Positions 22,901 to 35,028 of a DNA stretch of 64,000 bases are shown piece by piece. The notes under the pieces were generated by a model. It made no database searches, was not told the origin of the DNA, and saw only the letters and a program-made list of their open reading frames with translations. Positions within the stretch are counted from its first letter, which is position 1; every line of letters begins with the position of its first letter. The stretch lies in contig QYRS01000004.1 in assembly GCA_006503535.1 (NCBI GenBank), positions 1,240,001 through 1,304,000 of the forward strand, written 5' to 3'. Source of the stretch: Arthrinium phaeospermum. Taxonomy: Eukaryota; Ascomycota; Sordariomycetes; Amphisphaeriales; Apiosporaceae. The translations under genes and the position numbers were made by a program.

Positions 22901-24318
22901 TAGAAGCGCATTTGATGTAAGTAGGTAGGAACCTTCCTGAGAACATTGAAACATCCCCACTTGCACTCTCAACATGACCCCATTTCAAGTATTGATGTAT
23001 ACACCTACCTCCTAGCATGGACCCGACGGCAAGTACTTCATCGTGCTGACCCAGACCAAAGAGGTACATCCATACATAGATACTTACCTAGGTACTCTTG
23101 CTCCTTAGTCCGCGCGTGCGTGTGTAGATATGTGACGACTGTTGATATCCTTCCAGCCTTCTGCCATGCTCGAGGCCAGATTCGGAAAGACAATGGAGTC
23201 GAGAATCCTGGGAGAGTAGTTGATCATAATGATATTTGTTATGGTCTGGCGCGCGGGTAAGACTACAGTACGGCCCGTCTCGAGCACCCTTCCTCTATTT
23301 CAATATCTTGTTTCTTTCCTCGTGTCGTGTATATATCCCCATCCACTCATTGTTATGCTCCAGCAAGAGCATCATCCTTCTTTGACGTTCATGCAGCAGT
23401 ACTGTAAGCACATTTCTTACTTGACCACTATTCGCATAACATAATCACCACGCCGCAGACCTCTCAAACACTCAAAACGCCTCCATAAGCTGTACCAGGA
23501 CAGCGGTCTGCATATCCACCTGCATATATCGAAGACAACAGAGGCGAACCCATCCTATCACTTCACCCACCCATACTAATCATTGACCGTGGAGTGAGGC
23601 CGTCGACAAGCTTGTTTCTACCTACTGTGGAGAAGCAGTTCGCGGTGAACCTCACCCACGGGAACCCGCACAAGATCGTGCATCGTTGCCGGCGAACACT
23701 GGGTCCTGACCGCCAGCCAGACTGCAAGCCTACCCAATTCCCTTCGTCTTCTCCCACACCCCATCCCAACCAACCGTCAAAGGCGGGGGCTGCAAGTCAT
23801 CGGCAACGATACTCACTGGCTCGACCTAGCCGAGACTGCCCAAGTCGAGAGATCGGCGGTGAAAGGCTAGTGTAGATCCAGATCCCAACTGCCCCTATCC
23901 TGATAGAACCAAGCCGGGCAGCAAGAGAGAAGACGTAGGGCCGAGAGACGTGTAGGCTCGGGCAGAAAACGGGAGAGGAGAGGGATCCGGAGGGCTGAGT
24001 AACAGTCGGTGTTGCTTCGACCCAAGATACGTAGACGAAGAGCCAAGAGCCCCCCCCTTTGCCAAAATGTTTATCAACACGTCACAACCCCAGCTTGTCT
24101 GGGACGGAATTCTTAGACCTTCAACGGGTGCCTTTGACTTGGGGTCTCAGCTGTGTAAAGAAGGTATTGCCCAACTCAACCAACTTACTCAACACGACTT
24201 CCGTGCTTGGGGCGCGGCACTTACCCAGCTACATCGCCAACGCCAACGCCAACGCCAGCGGTGCCAACAGCTGCAAAAGCAAAAGATATCTCGCCAAACT
24301 GGTCGGAAATCCAACACG
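19960..24318. other. long intergenic region, no gene recognised
   Basis: 4.4 kb with only short, unconvincing open frames on both strands. Local features are a degenerate repeat at 20964-21070, GCCGGT triplication at 21671, a (GA)n run at 22480-22493 and a CGCCAA hexamer run at 24234-24258. The last part (about 23.9-24.3 kb) is probably the leader of the Myb-like gene. Confidence 0.45.
20964..21070. repeat. degenerate approximately 33-bp tandem repeat
   Basis: TGCAATTTG starts three consecutive units at about 20964, 20996 and 21031, each followed by a related stretch containing ACACTT-GCAA-like sequence; CGCAACGGG flanks at 20949 and 21041. The units are too diverged for recent slippage. No function assigned. 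Confidence 0.5.
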
Positions 24319-25971
24319 ATGGATTTCAACCAGTACGGCAGACGGTGCTTCTCGTCGCCAGCTGCCCAATCGCCCGACGACGATAATTATTTCGTAAGTG
24401 GTATCGCCTCGCATCTTGACCTGGACAGTAGGCACGTATCTGAGAACTCGCGCCGCTAACGAAGCATCAGACCGAAGACAGTTACGGCGATTACTACCAG
24501 GGTATCGATTTCGATTCATTTGCAACTTCGCCACCCCATGTCGCGACTCCTATGAGTGGCAGACTACAGTCACAACCCAGCCATGTCTCGGCTGCACCAG
24601 TTGGGAGAGACCCGATTCATACCCAACATCTAGACAAAGGATCGTTGGAGGGCAATGACTTCGCATGGAACCCAACTGCTATGAATACCACTGGGGCCAA
24701 TGCCATGTATACTCACCCATTCAACAGTGGCGCTGACCTTCGACAGCATCCTTTCCAGATGTCGGATGCGGCAGGTGCATACAATCCATTCTTGAGCATC
24801 AACAGCAGCATCGACTTCTGCGACGGCCTTCCATCCAGTAGCGACGCCATGTCAAGCTCACATGTCAGCCCGTCTGCCACCCACAACAGCAGCTTCTCCT
24901 CGTCGCATGGCACAGTTGGTTCGGACGTTTTTGGCTCGATGAACATTGACCCGATGCCAACTGCATCATACATCGCCAGCACCCCGCCCATGCAAGCCTA
25001 TACCAAGAGGATCCCATCCCCCCTCGATTACCCTAGCTACCAGGCTCCATGTGAAGCTCCCCTTGCAAATCCCCAGATGGGCTATGTATCCCCCCGAGAT
25101 CTGCGGAAACACCCATCCCCATCCCCAATCCCCACGACGGCTTTCAACTCCTCGAACGAGTCACTTCCTGTTCAAAACTGCCCCTTCAAGGCCGAGCCCG
25201 AGTCTCACAATATCCTACCCTCCATGTCAATGCGGCTGAATGCCAAAGCCAAGGGTCGAAAGGAGTTGCCTATGCCCATGAGACATAGACCCTCGCCGTC
25301 GTTGTCGCCGTCGCCCATCCCTTTCGCGCGTAGCACAATTTCTCCGTCCTCTCCTTCGTCGTCCGCTTCGAGCAGGACGCCCGCCAGCTTGTGCAGCCCA
25401 ACTTTGAAGACGAACCTGTCGCACCGCAGTAAGCTGGCCAAGGAGAGACAGCCCGAAGACGAGGAGTCGGACAGTGAAGTGGCCAAAGCCAATGCCGAGC
25501 GCGCCAAGAAGGACGAGTTCCTTGTCCAGAGCAAACGCGCGGGAATGACGTACAGAGAGATTCGGCGCAAGGGTAACTTTACCGAAGCCGAGTCGACCCT
25601 CCGTGGTCGCTACCGGACCCTGACCAAGGACAAGAATGCTCGAGTCCGTAAGCCCGAGTTCTTAGATAATGATGTAAGTTGCTTCCAAATCCATCAACGC
25701 CTACATGTTCTTGTTGGCGGACTCTCTTCGGCGTTGCCACTGCTGCTGCTCTTTCGGATAAACAGGGCTGACCTCTTGTGTGGACTAGATTATTCTGCTG
25801 AAGAAAGCCGTACATGAGCTGGCCAAGGGCGACAGCCCGACCAAGTCCAGGATCCCCTGGAAACAAGTCGCCGAGTACATCACCAACAATGGCGGCTCCT
25901 ATCACTTTGGCAACGCAACTTGCCGCAAGAAGTGGGATGAGCTCGTGGCGCGGGGTGAGGCAGATATTTAA
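24319..25971 (+). CDS. Myb-like (SANT-type) DNA-binding domain protein, Ser/Pro-rich
   Basis: Putative nuclear protein of 486 residues in three exons (24319-24393, 24471-25673, 25789-25971), phases all zero. Residues about 30-330 are Ser/Pro/Asn-rich and look disordered, with many SP sites. The conserved part is C-terminal: KRAGMTYREIRRKGNFTEAE, TLRGRYRTLTKDKNARVRKP, then IPWKQVAEYITNNGGSYHFG and CRKKWDELV, a helix-turn-helix arrangement with the spaced tryptophans of Myb-like domains. A short basic linker (KDKNARVRK) precedes the second half. An in-frame ATG at 24067 would add 84 Gln/Arg-rich residues, including a QRQRQRQR run; I prefer 24319 because MDFNQY begins normal-looking sequence. 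No target is known. Confidence 0.8.
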
Positions 25972-26381
25972 TTTACGCTGCCCGATCTTACGTAACGAGG
26001 AGAGTTTGCTTACATGTAATGTGGGAATGGTCAAGAAGGGAAATCGATGTAAGGGGTAAAAATGTACAACAGAAAGTGAGCTCGTGCTTTTTAGGGGTAT
26101 TGATTCTAAGTGAGTGGTTAGTTTAGTCGGACGTGTAGTACTAGGTAGCTGAAAGTTGAGGGACATTATCTGCTTACATCACACAACCTGATTCGAGACG
26201 GTGCAATGCTGTTTCGAAGCAAGTGGTATGAATATTGTTTATCTGCCTTTGTGGCAGGATAAAAGCTTTGGGAAATTGCGATCGATGATCGAGTCCCACC
26301 ACAACTAGGGCATCTTGTCCTGTTCTTTAGTCCCCCTATACGGTGTCCACCAGAAAGATGGATGATACATGTAGTCAGACC
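25972..26381. other. convergent 3' intergenic region
   Basis: 410 bp between two facing stop codons. Nothing beyond probable 3' UTR sequence is visible. Confidence 0.5.
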
Positions 26382-27419
26382 TCAGAGATTGCTGCCGGAC
26401 GTTGACCCCTTAGCAGTACCCTTATCAGAGGACACGCCGATCTTGCTCAAAACTCCCAGCAATTTCTCCGGATCCTCCCTCAGCGCGTCCCACTCCGCTT
26501 CGTTCTTGACGAGCGCCGTGCCCCCCAGCACGGTGCCGTTCAGCGCCACGGGCCCTACCTCCTCCTCGCCGGACTTGCTCCGGATCGTCGCGCCCTCGGC
26601 GACGCGCGGGCAGAGCGCCATGGTCGTCCTCGTCATGGCCAAGTTGTAGCTGATCCTCGCCTCGCCCTCTCCTGCGACGTTCTCGTTCTCGTCCGGGTGC
26701 AGCAGCCGCACCGCATCCTTGTACAGGCGCACATAGGCCGCGTGCAACTGCTCGGCGGTGGCGCCCGACGCAATGCGGTCCGTCAGCACGGCGAACGGCA
26801 CGTCGGCTTCGCTGCTGCGGCTGCTCAGCGCGTCCGCCATGACGCTCCAGTCGGAGCCGCCATCGGCGCCTTCGAGCCCTGCGCGCATCTGTGCCACGGG
26901 CAGGAGCTGGATGTGCCGGTGCGGCTGGCTGGCGCCCGAGTGGGGGCCCGAGTTGAAGAAGGCGAAGAGTTCCTGCCCTGCATCGTCCGCGTCTTCGTGG
27001 TACGCCCGGATGCACGCGTAGGCGGCGGCGATGTCGTCGGCCTCGAGCACGTGCGTCTGGGGTTTCACGGCCCGCGTCGCGAGGATGAAGTGCTCCGGGA
27101 CGATGGCGAACTTGTTCAGGACCAGGACGTGGCCGGGCGGCAGCTGGGCGACGGTCATGGAGGGTAAGGGGTTCTCAAAGGGGTTGAGGGGCTTCTTCTT
27201 CTTCTCGCCGGGTGGGGGAGGGTTGGGCTTGGGCTTGGAGGCCAGGGCCGGGGAGAAGCGGAGCTGGAAGGCGAGGCCGGACCGGCCCCCCGGCTTGAGG
27301 ATGGCGACTTGGGTTGGGTAGTACGTCAGGTCGCCCGCCGCCCGCGCCTTCTCGAAGGCGGCCTTGACGAGACTGGGGAGCTTCGCTGGGGCTCTGATGC
27401 TAAGCATGTCTTCAGACAT
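26382..27419 (-). CDS. Ap4A phosphorylase / ATP adenylyltransferase (APA1/APA2 family)
   Basis: Cytosolic enzyme that phosphorolyses diadenosine tetraphosphate to ADP and ATP, clearing a stress-linked dinucleotide. Single exon, 345 residues, normal for the family. The HIT-superfamily active site is SGASQPHRHIQLLP, with the H-x-H-x-Q core at about residue 169, and the nucleophile is the second His. Upstream blocks NPFENPLP, GHVLVLNKFAIVPEHFILAT and ELFAFFNSGPHSG are typical of APA proteins, as is SYNLAMTRTTMALCPR near the C-terminus. A Lys/Pro insert (about residues 62-80) is variable in the family. The start MSEDMLSIR is the first in-frame Met of the open frame. Confidence 0.93.
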   Translation of the reverse strand: MSEDMLSIRAPAKLPSLVKAAFEKARAAGDLTYYPTQVAILKPGGRSGLAFQLRFSPALASKPKPNPPPPGEKKKKPLNPFENPLPSMTVAQLPPGHVLVLNKFAIVPEHFILATRAVKPQTHVLEADDIAAAYACIRAYHEDADDAGQELFAFFNSGPHSGASQPHRHIQLLPVAQMRAGLEGADGGSDWSVMADALSSRSSEADVPFAVLTDRIASGATAEQLHAAYVRLYKDAVRLLHPDENENVAGEGEARISYNLAMTRTTMALCPRVAEGATIRSKSGEEEVGPVALNGTVLGGTALVKNEAEWDALREDPEKLLGVLSKIGVSSDKGTAKGSTSGSNL

Positions 27420-30400
27420 TGTTGTTCATTTAGGGGCGGCCGGTATCTCCTTGCTAATGCCTTGATCAATCACCAGAAAGATTGGGTATGTTCAGGATGT
27501 TGTTGAGTTATCTCATTTGTCGCTGCTAATTGGTGGATACCATCGCAAGGCTTCCTGGCGTGATCACCAACCATTCAATCATGATCGACGTTGTTACGCA
27601 ACTACCTAAGATTATGCGATCTTGGGATGGCGGCTGGTGGAACTATGCGCCATCTGCACGCCAACTGCCGCCATATTCATTTACTCGCCAATCGCTTAAC
27701 TTCTGGCTTAACCGCCCGGCAGCTTGTTTTTCGGCGGGACGACGTGGAAAGGAGGAGCCCATAAAAAAGTGCTGGCGCCTGCTGCCCGGTGCCCGGTTTG
27801 ACTGACTTGTGAAATTTATTTTGGTATTTGACGACTGATATTGAACGGGGAAAATCTCCGGCCACTAACAGATCGTACCGCGAGCTCCACCGTTGCCATC
27901 CCAGACCAGCACAGACTAAGGTTGACGATCACACAGACCCTTGGCCATAGCCCCTTAGAAAGTTTCAAACACACGCCAAATCATCATGCGTTGTCGCCCA
28001 ACTCCTTGTTCGAGATCGCACCAGAACGAGACGAACACATACATAGCACGACGAGCAACGAGTCCAGTAGTAGCCGATGTGGAAGTGGGCACATGTATGT
28101 TGGTATGTATGTACTTATTACAGTAAACTGGTAGGCTTTCGCGGAAGCGAGGATGTGCAGCCAGGACGGTCAAGGATATGGGCTAGGGGCTAGGGGGAAG
28201 AAGCATCATCCATGGCACGTGGAGGATCGACGGACAGTCATCAACCACCCCGCCTCCCTGCGATAGACCTCGTGGAATTTTCGACTGCGCCCATGTGAGC
28301 CACCATGATGTTCAAATGATTTGAAATTGCTTGGGAACCCGCCACAGCTATCATTTACCCAAAGTGCCGCCGAAACTTTGAGAGATGCCGTCTTCACCTC
28401 GAGCGCATGAAGAAGAAAGAAATGCTAGCCGAGCAATAGAAGAGTCATTACCGGCCTGCCAAGCAATTGCAGACTTATTAGGCTGTCTGGTTGTGGCTGG
28501 TTGGTTGGCCGGTAGCGAAGCCAGCATTACCTAAGGTAACACCCGCCTGCAGCGTGCAGTACCCGCGACAAAGTCTGAAACGTCAACCCGTCCTGTGAGG
28601 TCATCCTAACTTTGCGTTTCCCCCCCCTGTATCGCTTCTGTTCGTTCTGTTGTACTCCAGTCATTCGCTTCGCACCCGTCGTCCTTTTATTTCAGAAAAA
28701 CAAAAACGAAGATCTTTACTCGACGAGCCGGCGTTTCCTGAACGTTTCTCCATCTGCAAACCCTTTGACCTTGTAGGACGTTCAGCGCAAACTTGTCAAG
28801 TTGTGTAATAAGCGCCCTTCTGGCCATCAGGATCCATTCATTCCAAGAGCCAAGCGCTTTTCTCTGTGTCTCTGTAGGTAGGTGCGTGCGTGCCTGTGTC
28901 GATCCATCTGCCACCACGTCACTGGTTACTGGGCTACTGGGTTACTGCACTTGGTCACTAGCGGTTGCTTGTTCTACCAAACAAATATGCGATCTTCCAG
29001 AATCTAGATGCATAGCAGAACGGCGATCGACAACGAAGCTTTGAGAAGAATCCATGCATCGCCAATCCTCACAAATTCGGTGCACATCACCGACAGCCAC
29101 CTCGGTCAGCTCAATGAGACTATTTTTATACCGACGATGTTATTAGTAATGGGTGAAGTCGTATTAAGCCGATCAATACGCTCGAAGCTATCCAATATAT
29201 AGGTTCAGCTAGTCGTACGAATGCACGAACACCTGCGCTACAACTAGGTAGGCTAGATATGCAAGTAGTCTGACATGCAGGAACGGATGTAAAATCGGCA
29301 CAGATCTTGGTGACGGCATCACGACAGTGCCAACGGATATCGTGCGCCATCGCGCAGCTTTCAACGTTGTCTAACAGGCAGCAAATACTTGCTAGGTCCT
29401 TCTGCCACTTTCATCAGCCCGCCCGTTCGTCTTACGGTATGGCACCGTAGGCTCCCGCGGAGGCCACCCTCCTGATGTTGCAATGAGCCTGACAGGAGAA
29501 TCACCGCCGCGTCCCACTTCGCAGTAACCTTATTACCGAGCGATGCGACTCTGGCGTTTGCTTGGGGGCTGCGAGCTCGTTGGCTGGCTCGGCTGGCTGG
29601 CTAGTACGTAAATAAAAAACCAACATCATATGTGACAAAGAAGAAGAAAGAAAAGGAGAAGAGGAAGAAGAAGTTTGCCGTGCGATGCGTGATGGGGTCT
29701 TCCCAACCGTGCTCTATGCACTCGGCATGGATACGGATTTGATCCGTCGATTTTCCTTGCTCCGAGGCTTTGTGACGAAGGATGCCTATCGAAACCCATC
29801 CATGGTGGCACGCGGCCGCAACTCTACGATGAACCACCTTGCACTACGTCGCTTCCACTCGCCTGCACTGCCGAACGGGCGTGGGTCTTGGCATCCGAAC
29901 AATTAATATACGCAAATGCTGAAGATCGAGGCGTTTCTTGCGGTGGCCCCTGAGCCTTGTCGCTTGCGCCGGCTGGCCGGGCGCCCGTTCCTGTTGCGGG
30001 CGCCTGGCTCCTGGGAGACTCAGCGAGAAAGAGTTCGCCCCTGCCTTGTTCTTTTTGTCCAGCTGCTTGGTTTTCCTCATTCCAGACCGTGGACGGGTGG
30101 GCCACGCGCTTTTATGCGTGGGACCCCCGATGCACCATGCTGCCTTATTAACCTATAATAGGGGGCAAAGGAAAAACAGATTGGACGCATTACAGCCAGT
30201 GGTACATAATCTCAGTTTGGGTTGCGAGGAGGTGGGCAGCCATGCTCGGCAGTTTTCCCGCCATGGCTGAAAACCAGTGGTTGACAGGCAAGACATTGCA
30301 CATTGCCAGCCCGTCGGGTGATTGATGCACTAGAACGGGCATTTCAGATCTCAGCGGCTCTGATTGAACGACTCGCTCTGCGTCGCACTGCAAGGTTGCG

Positions 30401-31069
30401 GAAGGGGCTGCCTTTCCTTCCCCACACCTGCAGCCGGGGCCGGGATGCGAGGGTGAGGGTGGTGCTTGGGTGGTGTGGTTGCGCAGGCCTGGGCAATTAA
30501 AGTATTACAGGAGCTCCCAGGAGCACCTGACAAGGATGACAAGTGGTGGGTAGCGCAGTTCCGCTTTAGGAAGGTTGCCCCCCATGGAGCCGGCTGCTGA
30601 GTGGTAAAAAGATGCGCCAGGCAGAACGGGCGCTGAGCACAATCCCTGTCGGGGCTGGTTTGGGTAACGGCTGTAGCGCTGGCACTAAAGTAGCAGTACC
30701 TCAACCTCAGGTGGCTCCAGTGACGGAGGGCCAGTCAATGCCCGCCACTAGCAGCAATGTGAAGCCAAAAGAACGGATGGGGGGTTCGTCGACGGTCGGA
30801 TTTCTCGCCATGGCCAGTCATACATGCCATGCTAAGGTCGAAAATAGGTGAAATGAGCCAGGGCCCTGGAATTGCAAGTGCTGTGCTAGATAAAGTAGAG
30901 AGGATCTGATGGATCAACGATGCGGTTCGACCCCAGGCCGATATCCATGCTTGCTGCCCTTTAGTTTGCGCGGAACAATCCAGTGGAATACACACATACA
31001 CTCGGCCATCATTAAGTGAGCCCCATATCGACCCGACTGGAACCAGATTTGAGGCAACGGCGAGCTTGG
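27420..31069. other. long intergenic region, no gene recognised
   Basis: 3.6 kb with no open frame that looks genic on either strand. Scattered TAGGTAGG-type motifs (about 28875, 29247) and an A/G-rich tract at 29639-29672 are seen. No tRNA detected by eye. Confidence 0.45.
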
Positions 31070-32095
31070 TATAAACTCGATCTGTTCCTGGCCTCTTTTC
31101 CGTTTCCCTCCTCTTGTCCTTCTCCCGTCACAACGCCCGCGGCTTGTTTCTTATTTCCCCCCCCTCAAGCCAAGTGGAGGTAGCCTTTTTTTCCAAGCTC
31201 ACTCTCTGCCTACTGCTTCGCCATCCTATTCACTTTCACCTCACCTCCCAACCACAGCAACAACAACACAAACACATTCTTTACACTACACACGTCTGGA
31301 CGCATTCGTTTCGGGGACCTTTCCCACCTACAACCTACACTACTTCCCCAAGTCGGCGACTTCCTCCTAGGACAACAACAAAAATCGCACGTTCCTTGTC
31401 AACAACCACCTTCGTTCTCCTCCTGGAAAGCTGACGACGACTTGTAAACTCGAACTTGACGCAGCTCGACCCGGTTTACTGCCTCGTTCGTTTCATTTCT
31501 CAGCTGTCGTCGAGTCAACTCGACAGACATCATCGCCTCTTGATTCACCCAGCATGTAAGTCATAAGAGTCGGTTGATTCACCCGTGATTCACACCTCGT
31601 CTCCCCCACCACCTGCTATTGATGATCGCGCCTCTTCGGGCCACAATCGTCAATCAAGCTCTCGCACATTGGGGTCCATTGTTTGCCCTCTGATTTAATC
31701 ACTCTACCCTCCTTGAGCTTCATTGAGTTTTCCTTTGGAGACAATCGTCATTGTACACGAGTGTTGTTAGCCCATTCAACACGTCGAGGAACTTGCCTTT
31801 GTGGAGATCCTATTCATATATCAACCCCAAACAGCACAACCAAACCTGTGTTATTTTTTCCCTTCTCCATATTCTCAGCAAACCCCTTCTTCAAAAGAGT
31901 GTTGATTTTCTCTTTTTTCGATTACTTCGTACTTTTGGGAGACGCAGTTTCCTCAACACTTCACCAAGAAAATTCTCAGAAATTTCTGTTCGCCATTTAC
32001 TGATATTGATCGACAGTTTTTACTACACAAAAACATTCTTTTCGGTGCAGAAGTTATTGAAGACCATCCGCGAATAGCTGGCACTAAACGTCAAG
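31070..32095 (+). promoter_or_regulatory. glucanase promoter end and long pyrimidine-rich leader with probable 5' UTR intron
   Basis: TATAAA at 31070-31075 is followed by about 1 kb of C/T-rich sequence. At 31554 an ATG is followed directly by TAA, but the same bases form a GTAAGT donor (31556); a TACTGAT-CGACAG acceptor at 31998-32016 would remove 461 nt and leave an 80-nt final leader. Splicing would delete most upstream ATGs in this leader. The intron is predicted from signals only. Confidence 0.4.
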
Positions 32096-35028
32096 ATGGG
32101 CCTCTCAAATTTCCTAACAGCATCCGTGCTGGCCTTGGGTCTCCTAACGCCCACACTGGCCGCTCCCACCACATCAGCCCTCGAGGTCCGCCAGGCTGAC
32201 TCCAGCTACTGGGTCTCGAGCATCAAGCGCCAGGGTACTGTCCCCTTCGGCAAGAGCGGTGTCGACAACAAGGTCTTCCGCAACGTCAAGGACTACGGCG
32301 CTGTTGGTGATGGCAAGACCGATGACACTGCCGCCATCAACAAGGCCATCTCGGACGGTGGTAACCGCTGCCTCACTAAGTGTGACTCGCGCACCAACGC
32401 CCCTGCTTTGGTCTACTTCCCCGCCGGCACCTACATGGTTTCCAGCCCCATCATTCAGAGCTACTACACTCAGTTCGTTGGTGATGCCGTCAATCTGCCT
32501 ACCCTGAAGGCCACCTCCAGCTTCAAGGGCATGGCTGTCATTGACGCTGATCCGTACATTGAAGGCCTTGATAGTGTCAATTGGTACGTCAATCAGAACA
32601 ACTTTTTCCGCCAGATCCGCAACTTCGTCATCGACATCACCGCGCTGCCGCCCAGCGAGGGTGCGGGTATCCACTGGCAAGTAGCTCAGGCCACCAGCTT
32701 GCAGAACATTGTCTTCAACAGCAACCCCGACAAGTCTCCTGCCAACCAGCAGAAGGGTATCTTCATGGACAATGGCTCCGGTGGCTTCATGGCTGACCTG
32801 ACCTTCAACGGTGGAGGTTATGGTGCCTTCTTTGGGTCTCAGCAATTCACCACCCGCAACATGACCTTCAACAACTGCAACACCGCCATCTTTCTTAACT
32901 GGAACTGGTTGTGGGCGCTGCAGGACGTGAAGATCAACAACTGCAACGTCGGTATCGACATGGCCAGCGGTACTACGGATAACATCCTGACCGGTTCGCT
33001 CATGCTGATGGACAGCAAGATCTCGGGCACCCCTGTTGGCATCAAGACGCTGTACCGCCCCGACAACACCATGACGAACAATACCCTGGTTCTTGACAAT
33101 GTCGACATGTCCGAGGGTGTCAAGACTGCCATTCAGTTTGCCGGCGACAACAGCACTGTCCTCGAGGGTAACCAGAAGATCGCTTCGTTCGCTCAGGGTC
33201 GTGACTACAGCACTGGTACTGGCAAGGCCATGCAGGCCGCTAAGAGCGCGATTCCCGTTCCCAACGGTCTCAAGAAGGACGGCAAGGTCTTCACTCGCAC
33301 CAAGCCCCAGTACGAGGGTGTCCCCGCCAGCAGCTTCGTCAGCGTGAAGGCCGCCGGCGCCAAGGGCGATGGCCAGACCGATGATACCGCCGCCATCCAG
33401 AAGGTCTTTGACAGCGTCAAGGAGGGCCAGATCGTCTACTTCGACCACGGTGCCTACCTCATTCAGGATACTGTCAAGGTTCCCAAGAACATCAAGATTA
33501 CCGGAGAGATGTGGCCCATGATCATGGCTGCTGGCACCAAGTTCAACGACGAGTCGAAGCCTACTGCCGTCTTCCAGGTCGGCGAGCCCGGCGATGTTGG
33601 CACTGTCGAGATGTCTGACCTGATCTTCGAGACCAAGGGACCCCAGGCTGGTGCCATTCTTGTGCAGTGGAACTTGGCTGGCTCTGAGCCCGGCTCTGCT
33701 GGTCTCTGGGATGTCCACTTCCGCGTTGGTGGCTCTGCTGGTACCGAACTGCAGTCCGACAAGTGCACCAAGAACCCCAACGCTACCCACCCCGCCGACA
33801 CCAAGTGCATTGGTTCCTTCATGATGTTCCACGCCACCAAGACCGCCTCCGTCTATGTTGAGAACTGCTGGTTCTGGGTCGCTGACCACGAACTTGACCT
33901 CGACGACCACAACCAGATCGACATTTACAACGGCCGTGGTGTCCTGATCGAGTCTCAGAAGCCTGTTTGGTTCTGGGGAACTGCCTCTGAGCACAGTCAG
34001 ATGTACAACTACCAGATCACCAACGCTCAGAACCTTTGGATGTCTTGCATCCAGACCGAGACTGCTTACATGCAGGGCAACCCTGACGCCACTACTCCCT
34101 TCAAGGTCAACCAGGGCTTCAACGACCCCGACTTCAGCAACTGTGCCGCCAACGACCAGGGCTGCAAGCGCACTTGGGGTGTGCGTGTGATGAACTCGAC
34201 TGACATCTTTGTCTACGGTGCTGGTCTTTACTCGTTCTTCGAGAACTACGACCAGGAGTGCCTCAAGACCAACAGCTGCCAGCAGAACATGGTCAGCATT
34301 GAGAAGTCGAGCGTCCACATGTATGGTCTCAGCACCAAGGCTTCCGTGAACATGCTTACCGTCGACGGCAAGTCCGTGGCCCTTGACAAGGACAACCGCA
34401 ACAGTAAGTACCCTATTCCAATTTTCCCCAACCACACTCCGTCATTGTCTAGCTCGACTAACACGTAATTTCCACAGCCTTCTGCGCCGCCATTGCCAAG
34501 TACGAGTCCAACGGAGGACCCGCTGGTGGTGCTGCTCCCGGTGGTGGCTCTTCTTCCGGAGGTGGCTCGTCATCAGGTGGTAGCTCCAGCCAGGCACCCA
34601 AGCCCAGCACCCCAGCTCAGCCTCAACCCGGTAGCTCCTCTGCTCCTTCGGCTCCTATTGCTTCTCCCCCGGCCGCCTCTTCTCCGGCTACCTCTGCCCC
34701 GGCTGCCTCTGCCCCGGCTGCTTCTGCCCCGGCTGCTTCCCAGGGATCCGGTTCGGGTGCTACTTATCCGGTCAGCAACCCCGTTCCGGCCACGACTCCT
34801 CAGCCTGTTGCTGGTACCCCTCAGGGATCTCAGCCTCAGGCACCCGAGCCTTCTGCCACGACCATCCCCATTCCCGGCTCCGGCTCTGGAAGCTCCGGTT
34901 CGGAAGGCTCTGGCTCAGGAAGCTCGGGAGGCTCTGGCTCTGGCTCTGGAGCCCCGGCTCCTAGCCCATTCTACGTCACAGTGACAGCCACCGTCACTGC
35001 GCCAGGCGCTTGCGGCACGTCGTCATAG
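32096..35028 (+). CDS. secreted exo-beta-1,3-glucanase, GH55, with long Ser/Gly/Pro tail
   Basis: Extracellular glucan 1,3-beta-glucosidase acting on fungal or plant beta-1,3-glucan. 952 residues; exons 32096-34403 and 34478-35028. Signal peptide about residues 1-22 (to LAAPTT). GH55 has two linked right-handed beta-helix repeats, and both openings are visible: RNVKDYGAVGDGKTDDTAAI (near residue 62) and VSVKAAGAKGDGQTDDTAAI (near residue 415). Catalytic-domain blocks include YMVSSPIIQSYYTQFVGDA and CWFWVADHELD. Exon 2 codes about 180 residues absent from minimal GH55 enzymes: Gly/Ser repeats, SAPAA repeats, then PFYVTVTATVTAPGACGTSS, a motif type seen in fungal wall proteins. No GPI signal is seen. 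Codon use is strongly C-ending, suggesting high expression. Confidence 0.93.

Noticed and set aside
32174..34435. A 753-codon open frame on the strand opposite the GH55 gene
   Set aside because: It mirrors the glucanase exon almost end to end. Strong C-ending codon use removes antisense stops in this register. The translation is Val/Asp/Leu-rich with no family features.
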